Source of the DNA: Gemmatimonadota bacterium
GTDB taxonomy: Bacteria; Gemmatimonadota; Gemmatimonadetes; Longimicrobiales; Gaopeijiaceae
Assembly: GCA_016209885.1 (NCBI GenBank)
Contig: JACQVF010000104.1
Location: 1-41,880, forward strand
Length of the DNA: 41,880 nt
Direction: 5' to 3'
Every line of letters begins with the position of its first letter. The first letter of the stretch is position 1. The notes beneath the pieces were generated by a model. That model was not told where the DNA came from. It ran no database searches and saw only the letters and a program-made list of their open reading frames with translations. A program made the position numbers and the translations under genes. Of this stretch, positions 24,091-31,289 are shown piece by piece.

Positions 24091-24407
24091 CGGCCGCGTC
24101 CCGCGGCAAGCCGATCCGACCGCGTCTCGTCGAGCGCAGCGGCGAGGTCGATGCGTCCGCGCGGCTTCGGCAGCGGAGGCGCCGTCGCGCTCTCCAGCGA
24201 ACGGGTGGCCGGACGCACCTTGCCCGCGGCCGCCAGCTCCGCGAGCGCCGCCTCCTCGGATACCGAGCTCGTCACGAAGACGGGCGGAGGAGCGAGCTGC
24301 GCCACGACCCGCCCCCGGTCCGTAACCAGCACCACCTCGCCGTGCCGCACGAGGCGAAGGAACTCGCTGAGCTTGTTTTTGACCTCTCGGATCCCCGCTG
24401 CCCTCAT
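24087..24407 (-). CDS. Phd/YefM-type antitoxin next to a broken toxin
   Basis: A 106-aa antitoxin: GIREVKNKLSEFLRLVRHGEVVLVTDRGRVVAQLAPP is the Phd/YefM domain. A longer than usual C-terminal half (to LDETRSDRLAAGRGR) would bind the toxin. Its stop overlaps the start of the frameshifted vapC at GTGA. A perfect palindrome lies 19 nt upstream of the ATG, as expected for autoregulation. The antitoxin may persist as a repressor or as an anti-addiction factor. Confidence 0.82.
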   Translation of the reverse strand: MRAAGIREVKNKLSEFLRLVRHGEVVLVTDRGRVVAQLAPPPVFVTSSVSEEAALAELAAAGKVRPATRSLESATAPPLPKPRGRIDLAAALDETRSDRLAAGRGR

Positions 24408-24425
24408 GGGGGGAAATAGGGGGAA

Positions 24426-24450
24426 ATATGTAGCTACGGTAGCTACATAT
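24426..24450. promoter_or_regulatory. Perfect 25-bp palindrome, operator of the second antitoxin gene
   Basis: Two 12-bp arms, ATATGTAGCTAC and GTAGCTACATAT, are perfect inverse complements around a single G. The palindrome ends 19 bp before the antitoxin ATG. On the minus strand TTGATA (24454-24449) precedes ACATAT (24431-24426) by 17 bp, so the dyad covers the whole spacer of a plausible promoter. This is the arrangement of an autoregulatory antitoxin operator. Confidence 0.8.
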
Positions 24451-24627
24451 CAACCGCGACCTGATACTCGTGATACTCGGGACGACGGTCCTCGATCGTG
24501 AGCTACGCGACGGGCTCGAGACCCTCGATGCAGTGGCGCCAGCGTTCGTCTTCGGGTACGTCGGCCGGTCGTTAGATAGAGGATCACGCCCTTCTCGAGT
24601 GTCCTGAGGTCGCCACTTCTGCCCCGC

Positions 24628-26028
24628 CTATCCGACCAGCCTCACCACGGATGCCACGACGAAGGTCACCAGGAAGGCGAGTCCCAGCGGCATGAGGGCT
24701 CCCACGGCGGTCCACCTGGCGCTCCGCGTCTCCTTCCACGTGGTCAGGATCGTGGTGGCGCACGGGTTATGGAGAAGCGAGAAGAGCATGAGGTTCACGG
24801 CGGTGAGGAGCGTCCACTCGTGCTCGACCACCAGCAAGCTCCGGAGGGCCTCGAAGGACTCGAGCTCGAACATCATACCAGCGCCAGCGTAGACCATGAG
24901 GATGGTCGGCACCACGATCTCGTTCGCGGGGATCGCGATCACGTAGGCGAGGAGGATCACGCCGTCGAGCCCCACCCCACGTCCCAGGGGATCCAGCAGG
25001 GCGGCGATGTGGTGGGCGACCGTCCGTTCGCCGACCCACACGTTGCCGAGGATCCAGATCACCGCGCCAGCGGGAGCTGCCACCATGACGGCGCGCCAGA
25101 GGACGAAGATCGTCCGGTCGATGACGGAGGTGTAGAGGATCCGCAGCACGCTCGGGCGCCGGTACGGGGGCAGCTCCAGGGTGAAGGCCGAGGCCTCGCC
25201 CTTGAGGACGGTGCGCGACAGCCCCCACGACACCAGCAGCGTGAACACGACACCGAGGAGGATCACCGCCACCACCGCTCCGGCGGCCGCGAGCGAGGCG
25301 AAGGCCGGCGGGAAGGCTGCGGCCACGAAGATCGTGGCCAGCATGATGAGGGTCGGATAGCGGCCGTTGCAGGGCACGAAGGTATTGGTGAGGATCGCGA
25401 TGATGCGCTCCCTGGGGGAATCGATGACCCGCGTCGCGATCACGCCCGCGGCGTTGCAGCCGAAGCCCATGGTCATCGTTAAGGCTTGTTTACCGTGGGC
25501 GCCGGCCCGCTTGAAGAGCCAGTCCAGGTTGAAGGCCACGCGCGGGAGGTAGCCGAGATCCTCCAGGAGCGTGAAGAGCGGGAAGAAGATGGCCATGGGC
25601 GGGAGCATGACCGACACCACCCAGGCGAGACACCGGAAGACGCCATTCCAGATGAAGCCGGTGAGCCACCATGGGGCGCCGAGGGCGGCGAAGAGCTCCG
25701 AGCCCTTCGCCTCCATCCCGAAGAGCGCGGCGGCCAGGAGCTCGGAGGGGGCGTTGGCCGCCACGACGGTGATCCAGAAGACCAGGGCGAGGAGCAGGAC
25801 CATGATGGGGAGGCCCAGGACCGGGGAGGTGACGAGGCGGTCGATGGTCCGGTCGAGGTCCGACTTCGCGCCCGCCCGCACCGCGACAGCGCGCCTCACG
25901 ATGGCTTCCGACTCACGGTAGAGGCCTTCCACGACGTCGTCGCGAAAGCGGTCGCCGAGGCTCCGCTGAAGCGCCTCGGCCCGGGCCAGGACAAGCTCGG
26001 GAGTCAGCGTGAGGGCGCGGTCGCTCAC
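24628..26028 (-). CDS. feoB: FeoB permease part (ferrous iron transporter B, C-terminal half)
   Basis: A 466-aa membrane protein corresponding to the FeoB region after the GTPase: a helical linker (LTPELVLARAEALQ...), then the FeoB core with two Gate domains. Hallmarks are TSPVLGLPIMVLLLALVFWI, FFPLFTLLEDLGYLPRVAFNLD, TMGFGCNAAGVIATRVIDSPRERIIAILTNTFVPCNGR (the conserved Cys-containing gate), VIAIPANEIVVPTILM and LLHNPCATTI. GTG at 26028 overlaps the stop of the upstream GTPase gene (GTGA), so the two halves are separate but coupled proteins. It imports Fe(II) across the inner membrane. Confidence 0.93.
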   Translation of the reverse strand: MSDRALTLTPELVLARAEALQRSLGDRFRDDVVEGLYRESEAIVRRAVAVRAGAKSDLDRTIDRLVTSPVLGLPIMVLLLALVFWITVVAANAPSELLAAALFGMEAKGSELFAALGAPWWLTGFIWNGVFRCLAWVVSVMLPPMAIFFPLFTLLEDLGYLPRVAFNLDWLFKRAGAHGKQALTMTMGFGCNAAGVIATRVIDSPRERIIAILTNTFVPCNGRYPTLIMLATIFVAAAFPPAFASLAAAGAVVAVILLGVVFTLLVSWGLSRTVLKGEASAFTLELPPYRRPSVLRILYTSVIDRTIFVLWRAVMVAAPAGAVIWILGNVWVGERTVAHHIAALLDPLGRGVGLDGVILLAYVIAIPANEIVVPTILMVYAGAGMMFELESFEALRSLLVVEHEWTLLTAVNLMLFSLLHNPCATTILTTWKETRSARWTAVGALMPLGLAFLVTFVVASVVRLVG

Positions 26029-26927
26029 TGAGCCCCCTGGAGCGCGATCTTCCGGCTCCGCCTGGGGGCCGCGCGAGCCTCGGCGCTCGCCACGAGCTCC
26101 GCGAGCTCGCCGGAGAGAAGGGCCTGCCGCACCCGGTGGTCGCCGTCCAGGAGGCGGTACGCGACCCAGCGGGCGTTGGGCAGCCCCGGAGCCAGCCGCT
26201 CGATCATGGGGACCAGCTCCTCGAGGGCGCGACGTAGCTCGCGCGGCGGATCGGGCCGGCGCGGGCACGTCCGCACCTGGCCTTCCGTGACCTCCCAGAT
26301 GGCGCCCGCGAGCTCTGGCAGCCCCTCCCCGGTCCGGGCCACCGTTCCCACGGCGGGGACACCCAGCTCGTCGGAGAGCACTCCGACGTCCACGTGGATC
26401 CCCTTGCGGCGCGCCTCGTCCATGAGGTTGACGCAGATGACCGCCCGCTCCGTCACCTCGAGCACCTGCAGGACCAGGTTGAGGTTCCGCTCGAGGGCCG
26501 TGGCGTCGGCCACCACCACCGTGCAGTCAGGGCGGCCGAAGAGGAGGAAGTTCCGCGCGATCTCCTCGTCCTGGGAGGCGCTGAGGAGCGAGTAGGTGCC
26601 GGGAAGATCCACCAGCTTGTAGTCGAGGTCTCGATAGCGGAAGCCGCCCTCGGCGCGGGTCACCGTCTTGCCCGGCCAGTTGCCCGTGTGCTGCCTGAGC
26701 CCCGTGAGCGCGTTGAACACCGTCGACTTGCCCGTGTTGGGGTTCCCGGCCAGGGCCACCACCCGGTCGAACCTCGCCATGGAGATGCCCATCGCCTGGA
26801 GGGGGTCGTACAGCGGACACGCCGCGCAGCCCGCCGCGGGCTGAGCCGCGGGCTGAGGCTTCATCTTCCTCCGCTCCTTGCGCATCAATTCCCGCACTCC
26901 TGCGCGCTCCGGGTCCCGTTTGCCCAT
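26025..26927 (-). CDS. feoB: FeoB GTPase part (ferrous iron transporter B, N-terminal half)
   Basis: A 300-aa protein carrying only the FeoB G-domain and part of the helical GDI region. G1 is GNPNTGKS (61-68), the switch segment is RQHTGNWPGKTVTRAEG, G3 is DLPGTYSL, and G4 is VNLMDEARRKG. A short N-terminal extension contains a CxxC (Cys34, Cys37: CAAC) of unknown role. The ATG at 26927 overlaps the stop of the DtxR-FeoA gene (TGATG) with GAGGGG upstream; GTG one codon earlier is also possible. It is translationally coupled on both sides. Confidence 0.93.
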   Translation of the reverse strand: MGKRDPERAGVRELMRKERRKMKPQPAAQPAAGCAACPLYDPLQAMGISMARFDRVVALAGNPNTGKSTVFNALTGLRQHTGNWPGKTVTRAEGGFRYRDLDYKLVDLPGTYSLLSASQDEEIARNFLLFGRPDCTVVVADATALERNLNLVLQVLEVTERAVICVNLMDEARRKGIHVDVGVLSDELGVPAVGTVARTGEGLPELAGAIWEVTEGQVRTCPRRPDPPRELRRALEELVPMIERLAPGLPNARWVAYRLLDGDHRVRQALLSGELAELVASAEARAAPRRSRKIALQGAQ

Positions 26928-27970
26928 CACCCCTCGCCGCGGACCGCGTCCGCGCTCGGCTCCGGCTCGCCGGCGGGCCGGACCCACACCTGTGCCGCCT
27001 GCTCCCTGCGCAGGGCGACGAGAGTCCCCCGTACCCGGAACGCACGGGGCTCGCCGAACGTGGGAGTGAGCTCGCACCGAACCCTGGCGCCCGGCGTGAG
27101 CCCCAGGTCCAGGAGCCGACGCCGCACGAGGCCCCGCACCGCCGGGTCGATCCCTACCACCTCACCGACTTCGGCTTCCGGCAACTCCGCCAGCGGGACA
27201 GCCCCAACCGGCGGCCCCGCCCTCGCCGCTACCGGGCCCACGTGCACGTTGGCCGCCACCACGGGCGCCAGGAAGTGCTCCGCCTCGCCGTCGCTCACCA
27301 CCAGGCGCTCCCTCGACCGCTCCAGCACGCGCACCACGGTTCCCGGCCGAAACCCCGCAGCGATAACCTGATGGAAGACCGGCTCGGGCTCGTCCTCCAC
27401 GTGGACAACCTCCGCCACTTCGTCCAGAGGCCAGTCCGTGAGGGGCACGCCCCGGTGGGGGATCATCTCCCCCTCCGCCGTGGGGATGGGGTCCCCGTGC
27501 GGATCGCTTCGGGGATGACCCAGGTGCGCGTCCAGGACCTCCAGTTGGTCCGCCGAGATCCGATGCTCTTCCCGCTCGGCGGCTCGGTGCAGTTGGTCGA
27601 GGGGCAGGCCCGCTTCGTCCGCCAGGTAGCGCTCCCAGAGGCGGTGCGCACGAACCACGTGCACCGCCAGCCGCTCCCCTTCGCCCGTGAGCACGAGCCC
27701 GCCGGCCCGGGAGCGGAGGAGACCGGAGGCCTCCATCCGCGCCACGAAGGACGGGAGCCGCGTGCGACCCATCCTCAACGCACCCGCCAGAGACTCCAGT
27801 GTCGCTCGCTCCCCAGCGTGCTGGCACCTCAGCAGATGCTTCAGCGCATCCTCCACAAGGATCCGGGAGTGGAGCTTCCGCCAGCGCCGGCCTCGCGGCA
27901 CGAGCCCGTACCGCGGTAGAAACAGGAGGAGAAGCACCCCTCCGATGATCAAGAGCCAGATTCCGGCCAT
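26927..27970 (-). CDS. Membrane-anchored DtxR-like regulator fused to two FeoA domains
   Basis: A 347-aa fusion protein. Residues 3-20 (GIWLLIIGGVLLLLFLP) form one transmembrane helix, followed by a basic stretch. A DtxR-type winged helix is at about 35-105 (ILVEDALKHLLRCQ, ESLAGALRMGRTRLPSFVARMEASGLL). The DtxR dimerisation part at 105-165 has HRAAEREEHRISADQLEVLDAHLGHP. Two SH3-like FeoA domains follow: about 178-250 and 263-335 (LAELPEAEVGEVVGID, RRRLLDLGLTPGARVR). It probably combines iron-dependent repression with the FeoA function of aiding FeoB. It lies 73 bp downstream of a DtxR operator and overlaps feoB. A membrane-tethered DtxR is unusual. Confidence 0.87.
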   Translation of the reverse strand: MAGIWLLIIGGVLLLLFLPRYGLVPRGRRWRKLHSRILVEDALKHLLRCQHAGERATLESLAGALRMGRTRLPSFVARMEASGLLRSRAGGLVLTGEGERLAVHVVRAHRLWERYLADEAGLPLDQLHRAAEREEHRISADQLEVLDAHLGHPRSDPHGDPIPTAEGEMIPHRGVPLTDWPLDEVAEVVHVEDEPEPVFHQVIAAGFRPGTVVRVLERSRERLVVSDGEAEHFLAPVVAANVHVGPVAARAGPPVGAVPLAELPEAEVGEVVGIDPAVRGLVRRRLLDLGLTPGARVRCELTPTFGEPRAFRVRGTLVALRREQAAQVWVRPAGEPEPSADAVRGEG

Positions 27971-28042
27971 GGATCCGTTACGCGTGAGCAGTCCGCTATC
28001 GACGTGCCTCGCCGTCCCGAGGTTGGGCGGTGTGGGTACATT

Positions 28043-28056
28043 TTAGGTTAACCTAA
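28043..28056. promoter_or_regulatory. DtxR/IdeR-type operator of the feo operon
   Basis: The perfect palindrome TTAGGTTAACCTAA, extended to TTAGGTTAACCTAACTTTG on the plus strand, matches the known DtxR/IdeR iron-box pattern (TTAGGTTAGCCTAACCTAA) in most positions of its first half. On the minus strand TTGACG (28078-28073) and TAGGTT (28055-28050), 17 bp apart, form a promoter whose -10 lies inside the box. Iron-loaded regulator would block transcription of the fusion gene and feoB. Confidence 0.85.
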
Positions 28057-28090
28057 CTTTGGCCTCGCTTGCCGTCAAGCGCTGGCCTGC

Positions 28091-28147
28091 GCTGGCTGCG
28101 CTGAGCCACGCTGGCTGCGCTGAGCCACGCTGGCTGCGCTGAGCCAC
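28091..28147. repeat. Tandem repeat, three perfect 19-bp copies
   Basis: GCTGGCTGCGCTGAGCCAC occurs three times without mismatch at 28091, 28110 and 28129. Each copy contains the small dyad TGGCT-GCGCTG-AGCCA. The array begins 13 bp upstream of the feo promoter -35 on the side away from the gene. There are no spacers, so it is not a CRISPR. Confidence 0.9.
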
Positions 28148-28192
28148 GCTCGGGCCGTCAAGCGTTCGGCCCTCGCCGGAGCACCCGGTCCT

Positions 28193-28211
28193 ATCAAGAC
28201 TGTCTCTTGAT
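28193..28211. repeat. 7-bp inverted repeat with an IS50-end-like core
   Basis: ATCAAGA and TCTTGAT are perfect inverse complements around CTGTC. The right part, CTGTCTCTTGAT (28200-28211), equals the first 12 bases of the known IS50 inside end. No transposase is present. A run of eight G follows. It may be a fossil end of an IS4-family element or coincidence. Confidence 0.35.
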
Positions 28212-28285
28212 GGGGGGGGACCATTCGGGAGCCGTTTCCTGCAGGGACCCGCAGGCTACGACGACTGCTGCGAGTACGTCGCGGT

Positions 28286-28369
28286 GGAGATGGACTGTTG
28301 ATCCGTCGGGTCGAGAGCGATGAGATCGTGTTCGTGCGCACGGGAACGCACGCCGAGCCGTTCGAGTGA
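28286..28369 (+). pseudogene. C-terminal remnant of a YafQ/RelE-type toxin
   Basis: A short open stretch reads GDGLLIRRVESDEIVFVRTGTHAEPFE and then stops. This closely follows the end of YafQ/RelE-family mRNA interferases (pattern DWLLIYRI...LVFVRTGTHSELF). The N-terminal two thirds of such a toxin, and any antitoxin, are not recognisable upstream, where the sequence changes frame and contains repeats. It is best read as a decayed toxin gene. Confidence 0.5.
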
Positions 28370-28395
28370 CTCATCGGCGCGGATGATGAGCTCTG

Positions 28396-29061
28396 TCACA
28401 CCGGCCACTCCTCACCCTTCCAGCACGTCTCCCAGAACTGCCACTCGTAGCGGCTGGAGAGAACGAAGAGCTCGGTGAGACGTTTCTTCTTCTCCGGCGT
28501 CGCGCCCTCGGCGAGCCGGTTCATCTCGCCCTTGAGCCAGTCCACGGCCTGGGCGAACTCCTCGGACGCGTACTGCTGGATCCAGTCCGCATACCGTTGG
28601 TCGCCGGGGGGTTCACGCTTCGCGAGCTCGCGGGCGATGTGGACGTAGCCCCACGCGCACGGCAGGAGCGCTGCCACCAAGTCCGCCATATCGCCGTCCG
28701 CGGCGGTGCGGACCAGGAAATCCGTGTAGGCGCGGTTGGTGGGCCATAGGGGCTCCGCCTCCAGGTCCTCGGGGGTGAGGCCGAAACGAGCCGCGTACTG
28801 GCGGTGGAGCTCCATCTCCGTGTTGAGCGTCAGATTGAGCACCGCCGCGTACCAGCTCATGGACTCGAGGCGGTCCGCCTTGGCGGCCGCCCAGGCGAAG
28901 ATGCGCGAGAACTCGATGAGATAGCGGTAGTCCTGGAGCACCCAACGCTTGAAGCGCTCCTCCTCGAGCGACCCATTCGCGATTCCCTCCACGAAGGGGT
29001 GCTCGAGCTGCTTGTCCCAGATCGGCCTCGCGGCCGCGTAGAGCTCATCGGTGAACGCCAT
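28396..29061 (-). CDS. tenA: TenA family aminopyrimidine aminohydrolase (TenA_C subclass)
   Basis: A 221-aa TenA (thiaminase II) protein that salvages thiamin pyrimidine by hydrolysing aminopyrimidine products. The key residues fall at the same numbers as in the well-studied B. subtilis enzyme: Asp44 (VLQDYRYL), Tyr112 (NRAYTDF), nucleophile Cys135 and Tyr139 (LLPCAWGY), Tyr164 (IQQYASEEF) and Glu near 211 (WQFWETCW). It should therefore be active. The ATG at 29061 gives the family N-terminus; the upstream frame to 29232 is not coding. It is the third gene of the operon led by a TPP riboswitch, 168 bp after the second TenA. Confidence 0.93.
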   Translation of the reverse strand: MAFTDELYAAARPIWDKQLEHPFVEGIANGSLEEERFKRWVLQDYRYLIEFSRIFAWAAAKADRLESMSWYAAVLNLTLNTEMELHRQYAARFGLTPEDLEAEPLWPTNRAYTDFLVRTAADGDMADLVAALLPCAWGYVHIARELAKREPPGDQRYADWIQQYASEEFAQAVDWLKGEMNRLAEGATPEKKKRLTELFVLSSRYEWQFWETCWKGEEWPV

Positions 29062-29228
29062 GATCCACGGATTCCTCTCGCTCAGGCTTCCTGCTCGGAT
29101 TCTTGTGCGTCGGGACCCCCGCTGGCTGCTTGCCGCCGGCTCCGCGCCGACACGTCTTGCGCGAAGGCGCCGTCCTGCGCCTGGAGCGCACGCCGGTCCG
29201 TCATGTCTCTCCGACGGCCGGTGCGCCG

Positions 29229-29894
29229 TCACGCGTGCTCATCCGGGATTCCCGGCCAGCCCTCGCCCGTCACGGCCATCTCCCAGAAGGCGATCTCGTA
29301 CTTCGTGGTGAGCTCGAAGTACTCCGCCATGCGGGCACGCTCGGCGGGCCCGGCCGCCTGCGCCAGCTTGTCCAGCTCGCCCTCGAGGTGCGCCACGTAC
29401 TGGGCGAAGGCGTCGCCCGCCCAGTTCTCGACGAAGGGATACCAGGGCGACCTCGGGTCGATCCCTTTCCTGACCACGGACCACGAGTCGTGGTAGGCCT
29501 TCTCCGCGGCGTACAGCACGCAGTATGCCTCCGCGTAGCTTGCGCGGTACGCCGTGGCCAGGAGGAACTGGATGTAGGCGTGGCAGGTGAAGGACGGCGG
29601 CGCGCCGCGCAGGTCCACGCCCGCGGCGCCGGCCCGCTCCTCGAAGAGCTTGAGCTCCTTCTGCAGCGCGGCGATCACGTTGGAGTGTGGATCCCGGTGC
29701 TGGGGTGGTGCCTTGGGGATGAGGGCGGCGATGAACGGGATGGCGGCCTCGACGAAGAGGTAGTCCTGGCGCATCCAGGTGGCGAACGTGTCGAAGGCGA
29801 TGGTGCCGTCCCGCGTGTCCCTGAGGAAGCGGTGGTCCAGCATGCGGTCCCAGAGGGCCTTCACGCGGGCGAGCTGCTCGGCAACGAAGTCCAT
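29229..29894 (-). CDS. TenA family protein (TenA_E-like subclass)
   Basis: A 221-aa TenA-fold helical protein distinct from its neighbour. Shared features are the Asp in WMRQDYLFVEAAIPF, YIQFLLATAYRASYAEAY, and the end YEIAFWEMAVTGEGW with a conserved Glu. In place of the PCAWGY motif the aligned segment reads LYAAEKAYHDSW, so the catalytic Cys of TenA_C is missing there, as in TenA_E proteins, which are known or proposed to act on a different aminopyrimidine (for example the formylated form). ATG at 29894 is preceded by GGAGGTGACC, an almost ideal Shine-Dalgarno; it starts 2 bp after the dehydrogenase stop. Confidence 0.88.
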   Translation of the reverse strand: MDFVAEQLARVKALWDRMLDHRFLRDTRDGTIAFDTFATWMRQDYLFVEAAIPFIAALIPKAPPQHRDPHSNVIAALQKELKLFEERAGAAGVDLRGAPPSFTCHAYIQFLLATAYRASYAEAYCVLYAAEKAYHDSWSVVRKGIDPRSPWYPFVENWAGDAFAQYVAHLEGELDKLAQAAGPAERARMAEYFELTTKYEIAFWEMAVTGEGWPGIPDEHA

Positions 29895-29896
29895 GG

Positions 29897-30946
29897 TCAC
29901 CTCCGCGGTTCAGACGTGTTGGGGGCGTGGGGCGCGAGGATGACCCGGCCCACGACCTCCCGCTGCGCGAGGGCGTCCAGGCCTTCCTGCCAGCGTTCCA
30001 GCGGGAGCACCCGGTCCACCAGGGTCCGCACCTTGCCCTCGCCCACGAGGCGGACGGCCTCCTCGAGTTCGCCCAGCGCGTTGCCGACGGAGGCGGTCAC
30101 GACCGTCTCGTTGACGACGAGCTGGATCGGGTGGATGCTGAAGCGGTCCTCGGAGTAGCCGATGAACACGAGGCGTCCGCGCCGGGCCAGCATGCGGGTG
30201 GAGTCCGTCATCGTCGCCTCCGTGGCGACCAGCTCGAAGACGACGTCGGCACCGCGTCCGCCCGTCCAGTCCCGGACCGCCGCGGCCACGTCCGCCGTCT
30301 CGGCCCCGTTCACCACGTGGTCCGCGCCCAGCGTGCGGGCCAGCTCGAGCTTGGCGGGCGATCGGCCGATACCGATGACCCGCGCGCCCCTGAGCCGGGC
30401 GAGCTGAATCAGCCCGTAGCCGACGGCGCCGACTCCGTAGACCACGGCGACGTCCCCCTCTCGAACGCCGGCGATGCGGGACGCGTGGATCGCCGTGGTG
30501 ACGCCGCAGGGGATGGGTGCCGCGTCTTCGAAGGAGACCTGGGCGGGCAGCGGCACGGCGTTCCGCTCCGGGACGCAGACGTGCTCGGCGTAGCCGCCGT
30601 CGCTGAGGAATCCCAGCTCGGCCTTGAGGCGGCCGCAGAGATTCTCGTCTCCGCGTCGGCACCATTCGCACTGGCCGCAGCCGGCGTAATAGTAGAGGAT
30701 GACGCGGTCGCCCGGCCGCACGCTGCGCACGCCGGGCCCGACGCGGTCGATCTCGCCGGCGATCTCGTGGCCCATGGTGAGGGGTGCCACACCCAGGTCG
30801 AGCAGCCCGGACTGGAAGTGCAGCTCGGTGTGGCACACGCCCGCGGCCAGGATCCGCACCCGCACCTCGCCCGGGCCCGGCTCCGGGGCGGGGACATCCT
30901 CGAGTTGAAACGGCGCGCGGGGGCCGTGGTACCGTACGGCTCTCAT
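29897..30946 (-). CDS. Zinc-dependent alcohol dehydrogenase (MDR family)
   Basis: A 349-aa medium-chain dehydrogenase. The catalytic zinc site is Cys38 (GVCHTE), His60-Glu61 (MGHEIAGEI) and a later ligand near CGVTTA. The structural zinc lobe is Cys90, Cys93, Cys96 and Cys104 (AGCGQCEWCRRGDENLC). The cofactor motif GVGAVGYGLIQLARLRGARVIGIG is a Rossmann fold. ATG at 30946 is preceded by AGGAGGTCCGTTC. It is the first gene behind the TPP riboswitch and is followed directly by two TenA genes. A role oxidising or reducing a pyrimidine or thiazole alcohol/aldehyde during thiamin salvage is inferred only from context. Confidence 0.93.
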   Translation of the reverse strand: MRAVRYHGPRAPFQLEDVPAPEPGPGEVRVRILAAGVCHTELHFQSGLLDLGVAPLTMGHEIAGEIDRVGPGVRSVRPGDRVILYYYAGCGQCEWCRRGDENLCGRLKAELGFLSDGGYAEHVCVPERNAVPLPAQVSFEDAAPIPCGVTTAIHASRIAGVREGDVAVVYGVGAVGYGLIQLARLRGARVIGIGRSPAKLELARTLGADHVVNGAETADVAAAVRDWTGGRGADVVFELVATEATMTDSTRMLARRGRLVFIGYSEDRFSIHPIQLVVNETVVTASVGNALGELEEAVRLVGEGKVRTLVDRVLPLERWQEGLDALAQREVVGRVILAPHAPNTSEPRR

Positions 30947-31129
30947 GAACGGACCTCCTGTGCTCCTGCGGTGCGGCGCATCCCGCGCCGGGCACCGCGG
31001 TGGATGCTGGCGCTCGCGACCCCTGGTCCGGGCGTCGGCCGGATGGCCGTGGGTGTCAACGGCGAACAGGAGGCTCGCGACAGCACGCCGCGCGTGCAGC
31101 GAGGAAGCCGGGACCTGGCGGGACCAGAC

Positions 31130-31206
31130 CGACTCCCTGCGCCGGCATTATCCGGATCAGGTTCGAAGGGTGTGATCTCAGCCGGGAGATGCCCCAGCAC
31201 CCCTGT
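31130..31206 (-). ncRNA. TPP riboswitch (THI element)
   Basis: The minus strand carries the conserved THI-box core in order: GGGGTGCTGGG, CCGGCTGAGATCACACCC, GAACCTGATCCGGATAATGC and CGGCGCAGGGA. These are the pyrimidine-sensing CUGAGA and the pyrophosphate-sensing ACCUGAUCCGG-AUAAUGC segments of the TPP aptamer. It ends about 185 nt before the alcohol dehydrogenase start. A possible -10 TATTCT (31222-31217) lies just upstream. Binding of thiamin pyrophosphate would reduce expression of the dehydrogenase-tenA-tenA operon. Confidence 0.95.
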
Positions 31207-31289
31207 CGCCGAGCGAAGAATAGCGCAGACGCGGAAGTGGGAAAAGGGAGGGTTGTGGCGCGGCCCGCAGGTCCAGCGCACTCCTCTCG

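Noticed and set aside
24451-24627. Possible small gene between the second antitoxin and feoB
   Set aside because: Only short frames and a 9-bp direct repeat (GATACTCGT/GATACTCGG); no start with ribosome-binding site and no family motif.
28091-28147. Possible CRISPR array
   Set aside because: Three contiguous 19-bp copies with no spacers and no cas genes nearby.
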